Below are positions 12,328-23,889 of a DNA stretch of 64,000 nt, in pieces. Numbering within the stretch: the first letter of the stretch is position 1; each line of letters begins with the position of its first letter. Source of the stretch: Carposina sasakii. Its lineage: Eukaryota; Arthropoda; Insecta; Lepidoptera; Carposinidae. The stretch spans positions 1,674,001 to 1,738,000 of the forward strand of contig CP053152.1 of assembly GCA_014607495.2 (NCBI GenBank). Reading direction: 5' to 3'. The position numbers were made by a program, and so were the translations under genes. Below the pieces are notes generated by a model. That model was not told where the DNA came from and ran no database searches. It saw nothing but the letters and a program-made list of their open reading frames with translations.

Positions 12328-12584
12328 AAAATAATAATAAATAATAAATAAATATTCACACACTACACAACACATTGACCTAGTCCCACAGTAAGATCCC
12401 TAAGGTCTTGTGTCGTGGGTACTAAGCAACGGTATATAAATACATAGATAAGTATAGAAACATCCATGACTCGGAAACAAACATCGATTTTCATCATATC
12501 AATGTTTGCACCTACCGGGATTCGAACCCAGGACCTATGGCGTCGCAGGCAGGGTCACTACCTACTAGACCAATCGGCCGTCGT
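12328..12584 (-). mobile_element. tRNA-derived SINE
   Basis: On the minus strand a tRNA-like head carries an A-box (TGGTCTAGTAGG, 12561-12572) and a perfect B-box (GGTTCGAATCC, 12528-12538). A unique body follows with TTTGTTTCCGAGTCATGGAT, ACCGTTGCTTAGTACCCACG and GGGATCTTACTGTGGGACTA, then an (ATT)n-rich tail at 12328-12355. RNA polymerase III transcription is inferred from the boxes. A 5'-truncated relative lies at 25949-26120 on the plus strand. Confidence 0.85.
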
Positions 12585-13642
12585 AAGTAAATAGAACTGA
12601 GTAAGGGTAAACATTTTACAATGAGTCAAAACCAGGTTTTTCTTAAATCCACCAATCTTTTGATATCAATGGTCACAAGTATACCTACCTACTCATGATG
12701 CGCACTCGCAGTTTTTGTCGCAAGCCCTGTATATGGGGAGCATTAAAATTCATGTGAGCAGCTGAAATCTCGGCGATTCCAATTGATATGAATATGTATG
12801 GATGGATGAGAGGAATTATGGGATTGGAAAGTGATGCGAGGAGTGTGAAGCTCTGGGTGGCTGACAGTATACATGTTTTCTCTCTTACTAATCTATATTT
12901 ATACAATTCACAAGCCTTTTATAATGACGCTGAAGTAGAAACATCAATTATAAATAATGAAGTATTTCTATCTGCTGAGAACCCTAGACGCTAATTATCC
13001 TAAGTTCGCTCTAGCTCCCAAGGAAGACATGTTTATCTAAAAGACCTTACAGCCGCGAACTTACCATAAATTTATCAATCCGAGCAAATAAATACATTTC
13101 AATAAAATCGAACCCGGATTAAGGGCAGCTCCCACATTAGTAAGGATGAGGTAGATGTCCTAGTCACCGGCCCGAACTAACGAGTCAATTACCGTGCGGT
13201 TACTGTACTGTTACCCTACTGGGCATATTCAATGCGCCTTTGGTAAGGACATGAATCTGAATTTGTACGAGGTAATAGTTACATCGGGCCTGAACTAAAT
13301 TAGGAGGAATCGTGTGATGTTCAATGCGAGATACGATTATTACGGCACTTATTTGAATGGCTCTGACATTTATTTCTAAGCTCAGTGGCAATGGGTGCTA
13401 GTATTCGAAATACTAATGTGCTAAATATTATATTTTTAATGAGGTATAAGGAATTTTAGGTATGTTCAGTTCAGTATATTTGGTATTTTCTAAGATTTAT
13501 CATATGAACGATAGAAATCCCTGCTTTTAGTTTTTTTTTTGTATTTTGTAAAATATGTTCGTTTGAAGGTATTTCATGTTGTATGTATCCATGTCTCAAG
13601 ACATTTTGTGTGTTTATTTATACTTTTATTATTGGTACTTAC

Positions 13643-13708
13643 ATGTTCGTCCAGCGAGTACGTCAGTTCGCCATCGTCGTACAAAACGAACCACCTGCGC
13701 TGCCATCT
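13643..13708 (-). CDS. osp: Internal coding exon of an outspread/MPRIP-like PH-domain protein
   Basis: A 66-bp exon of 22 codons, phase 0 at both ends. On the minus strand it is preceded by a pyrimidine-rich acceptor (TTTTCTTTGTTCCAG) and followed by a consensus donor (GTAAGTACC). It encodes [20 protein letters not shown], the beta3-beta4 region of a PH domain, matching the N-terminal PH domain of the actin-associated outspread / myosin-phosphatase-Rho-interacting family (vertebrate counterpart WQRRFFILYEHGLLRYALDE). In that family the PH domain helps bind the cytoskeleton. Neighbouring exons were looked for on the minus strand on both sides and not found, so the adjoining introns are probably many kilobases. 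The gene symbol rests on motif recognition; another PH-domain paralogue is possible. Confidence 0.75.
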
Positions 13709-13784
13709 CTGGAACAAAGAAAATTAATAATGAAATAGATTGTTTAGGTACAGTTACATCATATAATTGGTTTTATCTATACAT

Positions 13785-14075
13785 ATAATAAAAATGTAAT
13801 GGATCGTTGTTTGTACATGGAAGATATATGAGAAAAAATGTTATAGGAGGCCTTTATCAACGCAATAGAACCCAAAACGATGATTTTTGGAATTTTTGTC
13901 TGTTTGTCGGTTTGTCTCTTTGTCTGTGCGTTTGTGCACGCTAATCTCAGAAACGGCTTAACCGATTTCGATGCAGTTTTCAGGAATATATTGTGACAGG
14001 TCCCACTTAACATTAAGGCTACCTTTTATCCCGGGAAAATGTTTTTATCCCGGTTAATTTCGACATTTTACACTA
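13785..14075 (-). mobile_element. Dispersed retroposon-like repeat (CGCCCGCGACTCCGTCCGCG family)
   Basis: Minus-strand copy of the unit at 11083. Landmarks in forward order are ATAATAAAAATGTAATGGAT, ACATGGAAGATATATGAG, CTAATCTCAGAAACGGCTTA and TTATCCCGGGAAAATG. The CGCCCGCGACT end is missing or diverged. It lies about 75 bp from the outspread-like exon, within the inferred intron. Confidence 0.75.
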
Positions 14076-14869
14076 AATAATATTAGAAATTGGCTTAGAT
14101 TACATAGTCTAATAGGTTTAGCATAGTCGAAGCGTCTACTTTCCCCTTGCTAGTAATTTTTGTGGCAAGAATGATAGGGACGTGGAACTCTACAGTTTCT
14201 TTCACAGAACCATGCACCTTCCGTGTACAATTTTAGAAATATATATTTTTTGTTGCATTTACGTAGATGATGTAGTCATATAATGAACAACTAGTGCCAT
14301 AATTCACAGGAACTACATATTTCGTATCTCACTATAATACAAAGTTAACTTCAGGTGCTCTTATATGTTTATTTCCCTTTAGATTTAACCAAATTCAGCT
14401 CAATGACAACTTGTCTAGTACGGAATTCATACTCATTAAATGCAATGACCGATTTAATTAAAATTATAAATAAGAAAATGACATTAGTAAACAATCAACG
14501 TAGAACAATGGCCGCTTAACTTTACAAGGCAAACCGGGGGGCAGAATATTTAACAGATGGCGTGTTAAATAAATTTTGCCATTTAAATGTGTGTCAAAAG
14601 TATTGAAGAATGTCTAAGCTAAGCATAGAAGGCTACGAGTAAACTCGGAGTAAATGGATAACGGGATGTCAACAACCTGCCAAGCGATATTATGATGTCA
14701 GAAAGCGAAAACTCGTGTTAACAATGTTGATTTATTTGCATAATATTAGCGACATTGATCTGTCATCACGAAGATCTAAGTTTTTTGTTTAACCCCAGAA
14801 ACAACAATGGTTGTTATTCAGTTTTTTGTGCACACAACACAAAGTAGAATCAGCTAAATTAAGATCATC

Positions 14870-14972
14870 ATCATCACATCAGCCTATTTCAGTCTACTGC
14901 TGGACGGCCCCCAGGGCACGCCACAAGGCTACTGCCATAGGGCGGTTTTTGTTAATAGTCACCACGCTAGGT
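14870..14972 (-). mobile_element. Retroposon with RTE-like 3' tail (short fragment)
   Basis: Truncated copy of the family at 16668. It has the 3' tail (CAGCCTATTTCAGTCTACTG, then GGGCACGCCACAAGGCTACT) and stops after the CACCACGCTAGG block. A CATCATCATC microsatellite marks the 3' end on the minus strand, as in the other copies. Confidence 0.75.
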
Positions 14973-15567
14973 AGACATTAAAATTAAGATAGATTTATGT
15001 AATATGCAGATTTTTTCCGGAACATGGTGCGTATGGGGTACAAAAAAGTAAGAGAAAGTGACCATCCGAAAGACCAATTTCATCCGCACACCAGTTTCTT
15101 TTATATATCTAAGAAAAACTTTTTGCTTGTTATTTTTTTGTACTTAGAACTTGACCATCGCGGCCATGGCACTTGCCACTTGACTCAACCAACAGACAAC
15201 CTGACCGGCCATGTACTCAAAAGGAAGATCAATTAAGTTACCTACAAATTCCGCTCACTAAACTTTTACACTACTACAAAAGGCAATGACATTTAAACAT
15301 TGTTGTTTCATTCGTGTCTATTACACCGGTGCTTAGTGCGACTGAGATAGCGATCTATTGTGTATAGACCGGGCGAACAATTAATGTAGAGCCAATTAAC
15401 CTATTATGGGCTAACTGATCCTGGCGTAGGTAATTGTACACTTGTTGTTAGGTGCGAGGAATGTTAGACTGTTAGACTCTATCGCGGTGCATGTTTTAGT
15501 AGGTCAGTTCTAAGGAACATAACTATGTATAATATTCTCACAAACTTTACCTACGAGTAACTCATTC

Positions 15568-15815
15568 AGGGCTTTACTAGAGTAGTGCATCAGCTGTATC
15601 TCTTTCCGTGCATATCGTAAGAATTGACTAAAGAACTCAGGCATTTTTCAGGTGATAAGCTAGCAAGTTGTCTTAGGTTATTTACATCAGTGCCCGCTAA
15701 GCTAAACGAGAGAGAGAGAGAGAAAAGAGAGGTGAAAAAAAAGAGAAAAGAGGCTGTGGGTTCTCTTTTATGATACCACAGTTCTGGCTGTCCTATTTTG
15801 GGAAGACAGCCGTGT
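15568..15815 (+). repeat. Dispersed repeat family A, copy 2, with (AG)n insertion
   Basis: Contains GGGCTTTACTAGAGTAGTGC, CATCAGCTGTATCTCTTTCC, GATAAGCTAGCAAGTTGTC and the terminal ACAGTTCTGGCTGTCCTATT with GGAAGACAGCCGTGTGTAT. A purine-rich (AG)n/A-rich stretch at 15703-15755 interrupts it. The family B MITE at 15821 abuts its right end. Confidence 0.7.
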
Positions 15816-15820
15816 GTATA

Positions 15821-16185
15821 CAGGATGTTTTTTCGTTGCCACCCTTAACGAAGGGTACTCTATACATCAAATAAAGTAAGTTTATGCCAAAAAAATGCTG
15901 GGAAATGATGTAAAAAAATTTAATTACTTGTACGGGCGAAATTTATAGTGCCCAGTGTTTATGCTAGTTTATTTATAGACAGATATAAATTATTTCTCGT
16001 GAAAAAATCTTGCTAAGTGCGTCTATGTGCATTTATGCAGAAAAACGCAGTCTATTTACTCAACTTTGGACCCTAATATTTTTGAAACCACACACTTCTC
16101 AGGTATGCTTCCATGGAGAAAAATGATCGTGATGATGAGGAGATTCCGTAGTTTTCGGGAACGTTGACAACCAAAAAACACCCTG
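15821..16185 (-). mobile_element. TA-flanked MITE family B, copy 2
   Basis: 365-bp element flanked by TA (15819-15820 and 16186-16187). TIRs are CAGGATGTTTTTTCGTTG and, in reverse complement from the right, CAGGGTGTTTTTTGGTTG. It is in the opposite orientation to copies at 10344, 35554 and 48721. This is the best-preserved pair of ends in the family. Confidence 0.85.
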
Positions 16186-16667
16186 TATAGATAAAGATAT
16201 GGTATACATTTAGTCTTCAATAAATAATTCGAAAACAAACATCGATAAATAAATACGAGTACATAAAAATAAGTAGGTATCTACTAATCCATTTAACCGA
16301 TAGAACAGAGACTCAAACGTAGGATCTAAGAGAGAAAGACCTTTCATAAGTAAAGTTTTCAATAAGTATTCCAGACGGATTTATGTTTTATGTTATACCA
16401 ACTTGTGAAAGCAAGACTTTATGTGACCCTAAAGTTGGTCTTAAACCTAAATACTATTTATTTACTACACCACCTAATAAACACACTTAATTAAAGGTGA
16501 GAAAGACTTTTCTTTTGAATTTAATTACGCTAGATTTGAATTGCAATTTCGTTCATAACAAATTAAGTACCTAGGTCACAAGTAACACTATTTAAACCAA
16601 GTCACACGCTATAAGATCTCTAAGATTAACTGTATTGTATGTACTCAGATAAATACAGGGGTCGTCG

Positions 16668-16923
16668 TCGTCGTCAGCCTATTGCAGTTCACTGCTGAAC
16701 GTAGGCCTCCGCCAGAGCACGCCACAAGGCTACTGCCACAGGGGGGTTTTGCCCATAGTCACCACGCTGGGCAGGGTTGGTGACCGCAGTGGGATTTTCG
16801 GACTATGTTGTCAGTACGGGAGGCGCTGCTGCCCACCTCCTGGAAACCCTTAATCGCCTCGTACGATACCCACGGGCAGGCAGGGGTGGTACAAACTCTA
16901 CTCTGCCGGCACCACGCGGCTAA
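16668..16923 (-). mobile_element. ~255-bp retroposon with RTE-like 3' tail, full-length copy
   Basis: On the minus strand it runs from the head (CCGCGTGGTGCCGGCAGAGT) through GGTGGGCAGCAGCGCCTCCC to the tail (AGGCCTACGTTCAGCAGTGA, then CAATAGGCTGACGACGACGA). The last 50-60 bases match the 3' end of the RTE LINE at 30538, so it probably used the LINE machinery. No Pol III boxes were recognised in the head and no open frame is present. No clean target-site duplication was found here. Confidence 0.85.
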
Positions 16924-16927
16924 CAAA

Positions 16928-17160
16928 AGGGGTATATTAAGCGTAAAGCTATGTAAATAAATTGCCCACTAAAAGGAACCCACCCACAAAATTTCTGACT
17001 CGAAATCGCATGTTTATTTTTCCAGATAGCATGGAGAATTCCTAAACAAGTCAGGAAAGTTCATACAATCTTGAAAAATAAACATAGGATTTCGAGTCTC
17101 AAATTTTGGAAATAGATTCTCCATAGTGGGATATTTACATAGCTTTTCTGTTATACCCTG
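16928..17160. mobile_element. Palindromic MITE
   Basis: The left arm (GGGTATATTAAGCGTAAAGC, then TATGTAAATA) and the right arm in reverse complement (CAGGGTATAACAGAAAAGC, then TATGTAAATA) are inverted repeats. The inner segments GACTCGAAATCGCATGTTTA and GACTCGAAATCCTATGTTTA are also mirrored. It directly abuts the retroposon ending at 16923 and is followed by TA. Non-coding. No second copy was seen. Confidence 0.7.
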
Positions 17161-17164
17161 TATA

Positions 17165-18945
17165 CGAAGAAACAGTCAAGGAAATAAATAGAATCAATGA
17201 AATTAACAGATTCAGCAATATCAATGTTTTTTTTTTGTCTCTTCCGGGACTCAAACCTATTTCGGCTGAGGAGATAGGTTTACAAAGAAAGGTCTACATC
17301 AAGTGTGGACACCAAGTACCCAAAAATCTGATCTTTAACCCAGTATGTAGAGTACATAATGCATTTTTATCTTTCTTTACATTACTTTATATACAAAGTA
17401 AGTACACATAGACATTTAGTAAGTAAGCTCTATAGGTACCTTATCTATATTCCTAACATTGTAGTGTAAGGGGCTTAATACACATGGACACCATGGCGGC
17501 GCCACCAAGTAATTGTGGTGAGCAATCAAATATTATATACTAAAGTAACCATGAAAAATATGTGACAATCAGGCTGGCTCACCTATTATAGAGACAGAAA
17601 TGAACTACGGCCTAAGATAATGTAACAATACGAGCGATAGCTGAGTTCACAGTCATCGAAATATTTCTGTTAGACTTCAATACGCCATCGAACGTGCATA
17701 CTAAATGAAGGCTTCCTCTTAGAGGATATTATTCGATATGATAATCTGTTTACGTGAAGATGTTATTCCCTCATACACACGTGGCAGCGAAATTGGTACC
17801 GCCACCAGCTCTTATATTTGATAGTAATCAGGTACATTACGAAGTATTTATGCTAATTATGTTATTTAAAGCTGCAGAACAGCGCAAGTATGAAATGTCA
17901 GGTGGTATCGGACTAGCATCGCTGTAATTAGAGCTTTGTAAGTTCGTGGTGCAGTCGTACCACGAGTATACCACCAGGGTACCACCTGTGTACCGTCGTG
18001 CTGTGTTCAGTTAGTGATAATTAAATTATGGTTTCTTATGTTAACTGACTTTATTCGATGAAAAACTACGAGGAAAATTATGTCACAGCTGAAAGGTACT
18101 CGTTCTTTCTGTTCCATTTTAGTTTTTCAAGATTTTTTGACAGCTATCGTAAAAGGGAACGTAGCCATAGATCAACAGTAAAAGTATGACTTCCTAGGAT
18201 CGCGGTACAGTTATGTAGCGGCCTTAATACAGCGGTGAAATACGTCAGTAAAACGTCAACAACGTTCAGCTGTTAGGTGATTTTTCACGGGGATTTTCAT
18301 CATGTGAAATTAGTTAAAATACACCAGAACTAAACGTTAAAATAAGAACAATACAGCACAATAATACTTGTATAATAATATTATGATGATAAGCTCCTTT
18401 AAGGCCGAAAACTGAATGTTTGCGATTAGCTGGGTGACGGCGGCAGAGCGGGGCGGGAGCGGTACGATAAACTCATACGGTGTTATTACAAAAGAATACT
18501 CGTATAAACATCATTTAAGGCTCGAGCACACCGTATGCGTGTGCGTGCACGTTAGCGAAGACATATACGTACCTCTGAGTACCGCTGTTTTTGAAGTTAG
18601 CTGATGTTTAATTACTTTAACCCGAAAAGTCCGAAAACCAGCTGGCATTGTGTTGCAGAATAACTGATCTACCCGCTATCAGGGGTCATCTTCTAATTGT
18701 ACGCAATGAAACAGTTTGTTTGTCTTTCCCACAAGCAACGAAATTTCTAAACTAACTATTGGGAAACTCATGTCTTAATTGAACAGAGTTACATCATAAC
18801 TAGAGATTAATTTTCATTTCGTTTAGCCCTGTTTGCCGACTCAATCGTAAAACAAACATAACATTGGCAATATATAAAGACTGAAGTAATGACTAACTGG
18901 CACATTTCGCAAAGCCGAATCTACTAGAAATAGAAAACTGTACAT
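17165..18945. other. No gene recognised
   Basis: AT-rich DNA. CCATGGCGGCGCCACC near 17490 is a YY1/Pho-like motif. 17940-18000 has several TACCAC repeats. A GC-richer patch lies at 18425-18475. No exon with convincing splice sites was seen. Confidence 0.45.
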
Positions 18946-18949
18946 ATGT

Positions 18950-19065
18950 TCCCAAGAAAGTGAAGAAGAACACTAAGAAAGCATTATCCGAAATTCCCAC
19001 GGGAAAAGAAAAACGGGAATTCTAAACTTTACCCGGACGAAGTAGTGGGTAGCCGCTAGTCAAAT
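18950..19065 (-). mobile_element. Fragment of the CCCGTGGGAATTTCGGGAAA repeat
   Basis: The reverse complement begins ACTAGCGGCTACCCACTACT and contains AATTCCCGTTTTTC and CCCGTGGGAATTTCGG. The GGGAATTTCGG block is the repeated unit of the tandem array at 55975-56470, so this is a one-unit relative on the opposite strand. Confidence 0.6.
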
Positions 19066-20329
19066 ATAAAGATGGATATACAAACCAACTGTTGCATTCA
19101 TAAAAGTCCACTCTACTTAGTAATTAATTCACTACACTGAAATTATGGTCTAAAACTAATTACAGTTTTAGTAGTTACTAAAATACTGCGGTGAAACTGG
19201 TCCAGCACCGGCGTTAGTAATTTTAATTTACGACTTGACTCACACAAGTGATTATTATAATCAGTGTTGCTAGAGCATAATGAGGCAATTTCATTGTCTA
19301 GCGTCACACGCTAATTTATGCTAGATGCTAGATCTAGCCGCCCATGCTAGCTTCTTCGCCTACCATGTTTTGTAGACATAAATTATGTGTTAATATCTGT
19401 TTAGAGACTGGTTTGTTTTGGGGTCATGAATTCGATTTCAGCTTGAGGCAAATGTTTGTTTTCGTATTAATTTTCCCCGCCCTTTTACCTTCACTTGGGG
19501 TCAGTGAATATGATTGTATTTATGCGAGGGTTTCTATGACCGACTTCAGTTAGAAGCACAAATATGCATTTCTTGCATATACTACATCTCTACTTCTGAA
19601 CCCTAAAGACAGTTTTCGGAACTTCGGTATCTCTAAAAAAATGTCTGAGAAACCATTTCAGAGCCCCAGCCCCCAATTCCATTAAATTTAGAACTGGAAC
19701 GAAGCCGAAACGGAGCCGTTGTAGTTGTAGAAGTACGAAGCAACAATCACTTTACGGTGACGTAATTTAGACACATTTTAGCATAAGACAGTTTTTTAAA
19801 TTTCTTAACCTTTATTATACACAGATTTTTTTAATATGTCATGCTCGCGGCCGATGCGCGTTAAAATATACCCAATTGATCAAGTGGTAAGTAAATATTC
19901 TTCGTTAGTTAGCAGCGTTTTGGCTGGAACTTTTAGCAGAATTGCCCCCTTCTGCCATCGCGGCCGAGCCACACCCTTGGCGATAGGACACTCGGGGAAA
20001 GTCGGCCGATGCGTTCGCCACTAATGGGACAGCCGATACATGCCGATAAGCTACCAGTAGCGGGAGATGTCTAACGCTAAATGCTGCTTGCTTGCTCAGT
20101 TACGATTAAACTTTGTCCCAAATGACTTAGAAGAATTTGAAGTTTGGGAAAGTCTTGCCAAAACTAAGCCCCACTTGTACTCGTACCATAATAACCCTAG
20201 ATTTTATACGTGAATTGGCATATATTATGTCTTGGTTTTATTTAAGACAAATAGTGATTGATAGAAGACCATAAATAATCTGAAGATTAAGATTTGCAAG
20301 TGCAATCGAATTATCGAATTAATCGCATA

Positions 20330-20680
20330 TATTTTAGCGGCGGCGGCAACTCTACGACATTCATCAAGCAAACAACCAGAACCAGACGCGATCACACCGA
20401 GATAGTTTAAATAACCTAGCTGTCATCATCATTAATTCATTTTCTATTTGCATTACGCGAATTCCGTTCAGTCAAATGCCGCGGTGCAAGCAGACAAAGT
20501 TTTCGAACGCACGTGCCATATCGGCCAATCAGATCACGCGAATGTTTTGCGCCGATGCAAAGCGCGATCCGAAACTTAGATTAGACGATCGAATTCTTCT
20601 AATAGCTGTTGAACGTTTCCTAGAGGCAGTCTAGCGTTTCCGCCGGCGTGGTTCATGTCTTTTTTTGGCGGCCATGTTCT
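20330..20680. promoter_or_regulatory. GC-richer, unique non-coding island
   Basis: A 350-bp stretch with raised GC and CpG that matches none of the repeats here. It holds GGCGGCGGCAACTC, CGATGCAAAGCGCGATCC and, near the right end, TTTTTGGCGGCCATGTTC, a YY1/Pho-like core on the minus strand. No reading frame with splice sites is evident. The composition suggests a conserved regulatory element; inference only. Confidence 0.3.
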
Positions 20681-20684
20681 TTTA

Positions 20685-22335
20685 ACCTATTTGAACACAT
20701 GTTACCAATTAGTAGCAATGATATAAGATTATTTGTTCATGTTTGAAAATTAAAAATGATGACTTAGATTTTAGAGGAAGCTTCTGTTACGCGAGTCGTT
20801 AGTACTTAATTTAGATTTGGATCTGTTTGTAATAGTTTGTTTCATGCAGTCGATAGTGTCTGGTTTAGTTTAGTTTTGCTACTACTTAAATTCAAGTATG
20901 TGACTTAATTTGTTTGTTTGAATTTAAGGCGGGTTTACATTAGCATTGTTTATATAAACATACAGCGAAGTAACTAGTCTTTGTCTTTGAGCAAAAACAT
21001 GCCCACAATATATTTACAAGGAGAAAATGCAAATTCTAGTGAAAGTGCAGTTGCTTGTTCTTGTGCGTATTAAAATAATTATCTAATAACAAAGAGGTCG
21101 CACTGTGGGACCGTCAGCAGAAAACAAAAGTACACTGATACAAATGTAACTGGCTTTTTATTATTGACGCAAACGAGTTTTCTATAGATGCACGTTAACG
21201 TTTAAACATCGCTTATCTGCAGTTAAAAAAACTTGTTTTACAAAACGTAACTTATAAAGTTAGGTTCATAAACGGTGTAGGTAGAACGCATGAATTATGC
21301 GCCATTGTAGAATTTTTCACACTATCTTTAACAGATAAATAGATCAGTTGTTCGCTCCCGGCGAAGGCTATAAAACAATAATTTGAAAGTGAAACTGGTT
21401 TCACTCAAAACTGGAAAGAGGCTATGCTAATGAACGTGTAGGCAATAGGCACGGATCATTCCAAATAAGTCATTTAATTACGAAATATAAGACTCTTAAA
21501 TATTTTTAGGTGTTACGTTAGTTTATATTTAGATACAAGAAGGTAGCTGGATAGTATGGTGATCGTGACATAGAAAATTTAAAACAAAAAACAGCAATCT
21601 CACTTTCGCATTTATTCATTAGAATTTTCGATCGCATAGTTTTATCTGCTGACCCTGCCTCGCGGGGTGCCTACATGAATATTTCCGAACGGTTATCGTA
21701 CTAAAAACAATGAAACAAGTGCTCGTTGTGTAATTGTAACATAATACAAAACGAAACGTTAGTGATTATTACCAGTTATTACGAACGATGGCCGATTTGG
21801 ACGTAACAATCGATCGAGTTGAAAGGTCGATCCGAACGACCGCTAGGCTAGATCTTGCCTAATATTTTGTGATCTATAAAGAATCTTAGTTGGTGGGTGT
21901 TTGAATTTATCTAACTCGAAATCGATTTACAAGTTTACACTTGTAAATTATAATTCAATCGCGCAATTGGCTCGCGCAGTGTTTTAAAAATACCATAGAG
22001 AAATGTCCCGGAATTTTTTTGATTTTCTTTAGGATAATTCCCTGGAATAATAATAGCCTATATTTAACCTATCTCTTGAGAAACGTTCGCATGTTAATCT
22101 TTTATATTACAACTAATGGTGGGCCTACAATTAGTATTACATGTTCAAAGATACTTATTTTTTATCTACTTTAAACACATTATTAGGTCTCCTATCAGAT
22201 ATCATCAAACCACGTATTTTATAAGACGCAACACTAGTTCCCAATTAGTAATAATGTGGCCAACGAGTTACCGACCAGCAGGGAGTCAAGTGTTCACTCA
22301 ATTTAATTGCATTATACCAATTATGTAACGATATT
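20685..22335. other. No gene recognised
   Basis: AT-rich sequence with scattered TCGAT motifs at 21808-21835 and 21920. ORFs are short and lack coding character. No repeat family of the window was recognised here. Confidence 0.4.
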
Positions 22336-22339
22336 CACA

Positions 22340-22560
22340 CGATTCGATAATTCCAATCGCTCGATAAGGGGTATCGATTAATCGATGGTGGATCGATTTG
22401 TCAAAGCGACGCCTGTGCACGCGCATGCGGACGTGGCATCGATCAGAATTAATTAGGGTTCCGATTGTTGAAAGTTATCGCTTGTCGATACAATGATTAC
22501 TCACGTTCTGGGCCGTTTGTTCTTTATAGTGTCTATCGATCAAGGGATGAGCTTTTTTGT
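22340..22560. promoter_or_regulatory. Cluster of ATCGAT/CGATA motifs
   Basis: About nine CGATA/ATCGAT words fall within 220 bp: GATTCGATAATTCC, GCTCGATAAGGGGTATCGAT, TAATCGATGGTGGATCGATT, CATCGATCAG, TTATCGCTTGTCGATAC and TCTATCGATCAAGG. Such words are recognised in insects by DREF/BEAF-32 (CGATA clusters) and Onecut-type (ATCGAT) proteins. The CACGCGCATGCGGA element near 22415 sits in the middle. An enhancer or boundary element is inferred from density alone. Confidence 0.4.
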
Positions 22561-22795
22561 TAATCAAATCTGCCTTGATTTGACTATGAAACACGGACGC
22601 GGATATTGTAGCGGAGTTGTCAAGGAGAGGGCGATGTTAAAAGGAAAATCGATCTAATTGACTGAATATTGGCCATTTATTTGCATCAGAAAATCATATA
22701 AATCAGTTGGAAGGTAATCAGCAAGTATAGGGTTGGAAATACTGCCTAAGAGTTTATAGACGTTTGATGAGTTATTAACTAGGAGGTCTCATTAT

Positions 22796-23046
22796 TTTGT
22801 AGCCGCGTGGTGCCGGCAGAGTAGAGTTTGTACCACCCCTGCTTGCCCGTGGGTATCGTACGAGGCGAATAAGGGTTTCCGGGAGGTGGGCAGCAGCGCC
22901 TCCCGTACTGACAAAATCCGAAAATCACACTGCGGTTTCCGACCCGCCTGCTATAGGCGACTATGGGCAAAACCCCCCTGTGGCAGTAGCCTTGTAGCGT
23001 GCCCTAGGGGAGGCCTACGTCCAGCAGTGGAGTGCAATAGGCTGAA
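22796..23046 (+). mobile_element. ~250-bp retroposon with RTE-like 3' tail, full-length copy
   Basis: Plus-strand copy from AGCCGCGTGGTGCCGGCAGA to GGCTGAAGAAGATG. It contains GAGGTGGGCAGCAGCGCCTC, then the tail GAGGCCTACGTCCAGCAGTG. It is nearly the exact reverse of 16668-16923 and 54127-54380. ORFs on the opposite strand are chance. Confidence 0.85.
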
Positions 23047-23544
23047 GAAGATGCATTAACCTCTTGCGGCAAGTACCTAATAGTACAAATACGAGTAGGT
23101 ACAGTTAGCGCACAGGTATAGGTACAGAGTTCAACAGTCTGGGATAGTCGTAGGTACTGTCGGGGACAGTCGACCCCGATCGAGATCAAAGCGATCATCT
23201 CCGCATTCAGTCGGAATTCCCACTTTAATGGTTATTGAGTCACAGTTTACATCTGCTTTATGGGCGGATTTATAGGTAACTTTAGAGACACCTGCATAGG
23301 TTATCTGGAGTATACAGGTACAGTTCTGAACAATTATTATCGCACTTTCAAGAGATTGAATCTGTTTTAAAAGTATAATTATCTTGCCCAGCACGGATTT
23401 CTTTAAAAAGACAATAATTATGGTGGTTACCCTTATTTTCATATATAGAACCATAAGCAGTGTGAAGCGCCATATTATATCCCTACAGAACGATCAAATC
23501 TCTAATCATCCGATTAATTTTTAGTTGACGTTATTTTCACATGA

Positions 23545-23877
23545 TCTGCGTGATCGAATCAGAAACGAGGAGATCCGCAGACGTACAAAGATCACCGACA
23601 TAGCTGAACGGTCCAGCAAGCTGAAGTGGCAATGGGCAGGGCACATAGCTCGAAGAACTGATGGCCGATGGAGTCGGAAAGTTCTAGAGTGGATACCACG
23701 TATCGGCAAGCGCAGCGTGGGAAGGCCACCCACGAGGTGGACGGATGACCTGGCCAAGGTTGCGGGCGTCGGTTGGATGCAAGCTACTTCCGACCGGTCG
23801 GAGTGGAGGTTGTTGGGGGAGGCCTATGTCCAACAGTGGACTTCTCAGGGCTGTAAATGATGATGATGATGATGATG
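23545..23877 (+). pseudogene. 5'-truncated RTE-type LINE, C-terminal end of the RT ORF
   Basis: Encodes about 105 residues including KLKWQWAGHIARRTDGRWSR, GRPPTRWTDDLAKVAG and EAYVQQWT, the conserved C-terminal tail of RTE-like endonuclease/reverse-transcriptase proteins, and ends in a (GAT)n microsatellite. It is bounded by a perfect 12-bp direct repeat ATTTTCACATGA (23533-23544 and 23878-23889), the target-site duplication of a target-primed insertion. Only the 3' end was copied, so it is dead on arrival. Confidence 0.9.
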
Positions 23878-23889
23878 ATTTTCACATGA

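Noticed and set aside
15703..15755. Purine-rich AG repeat as a regulatory GAGA element
   Set aside because: It is a simple microsatellite inserted in a dispersed repeat; no other regulatory feature supports it.
19833..19890. Possible first exon ending at a GTAAGT near 19887
   Set aside because: A donor-like site follows a short Met-started ORF, but the peptide has no recognisable pattern and there is no matching downstream acceptor or second exon.
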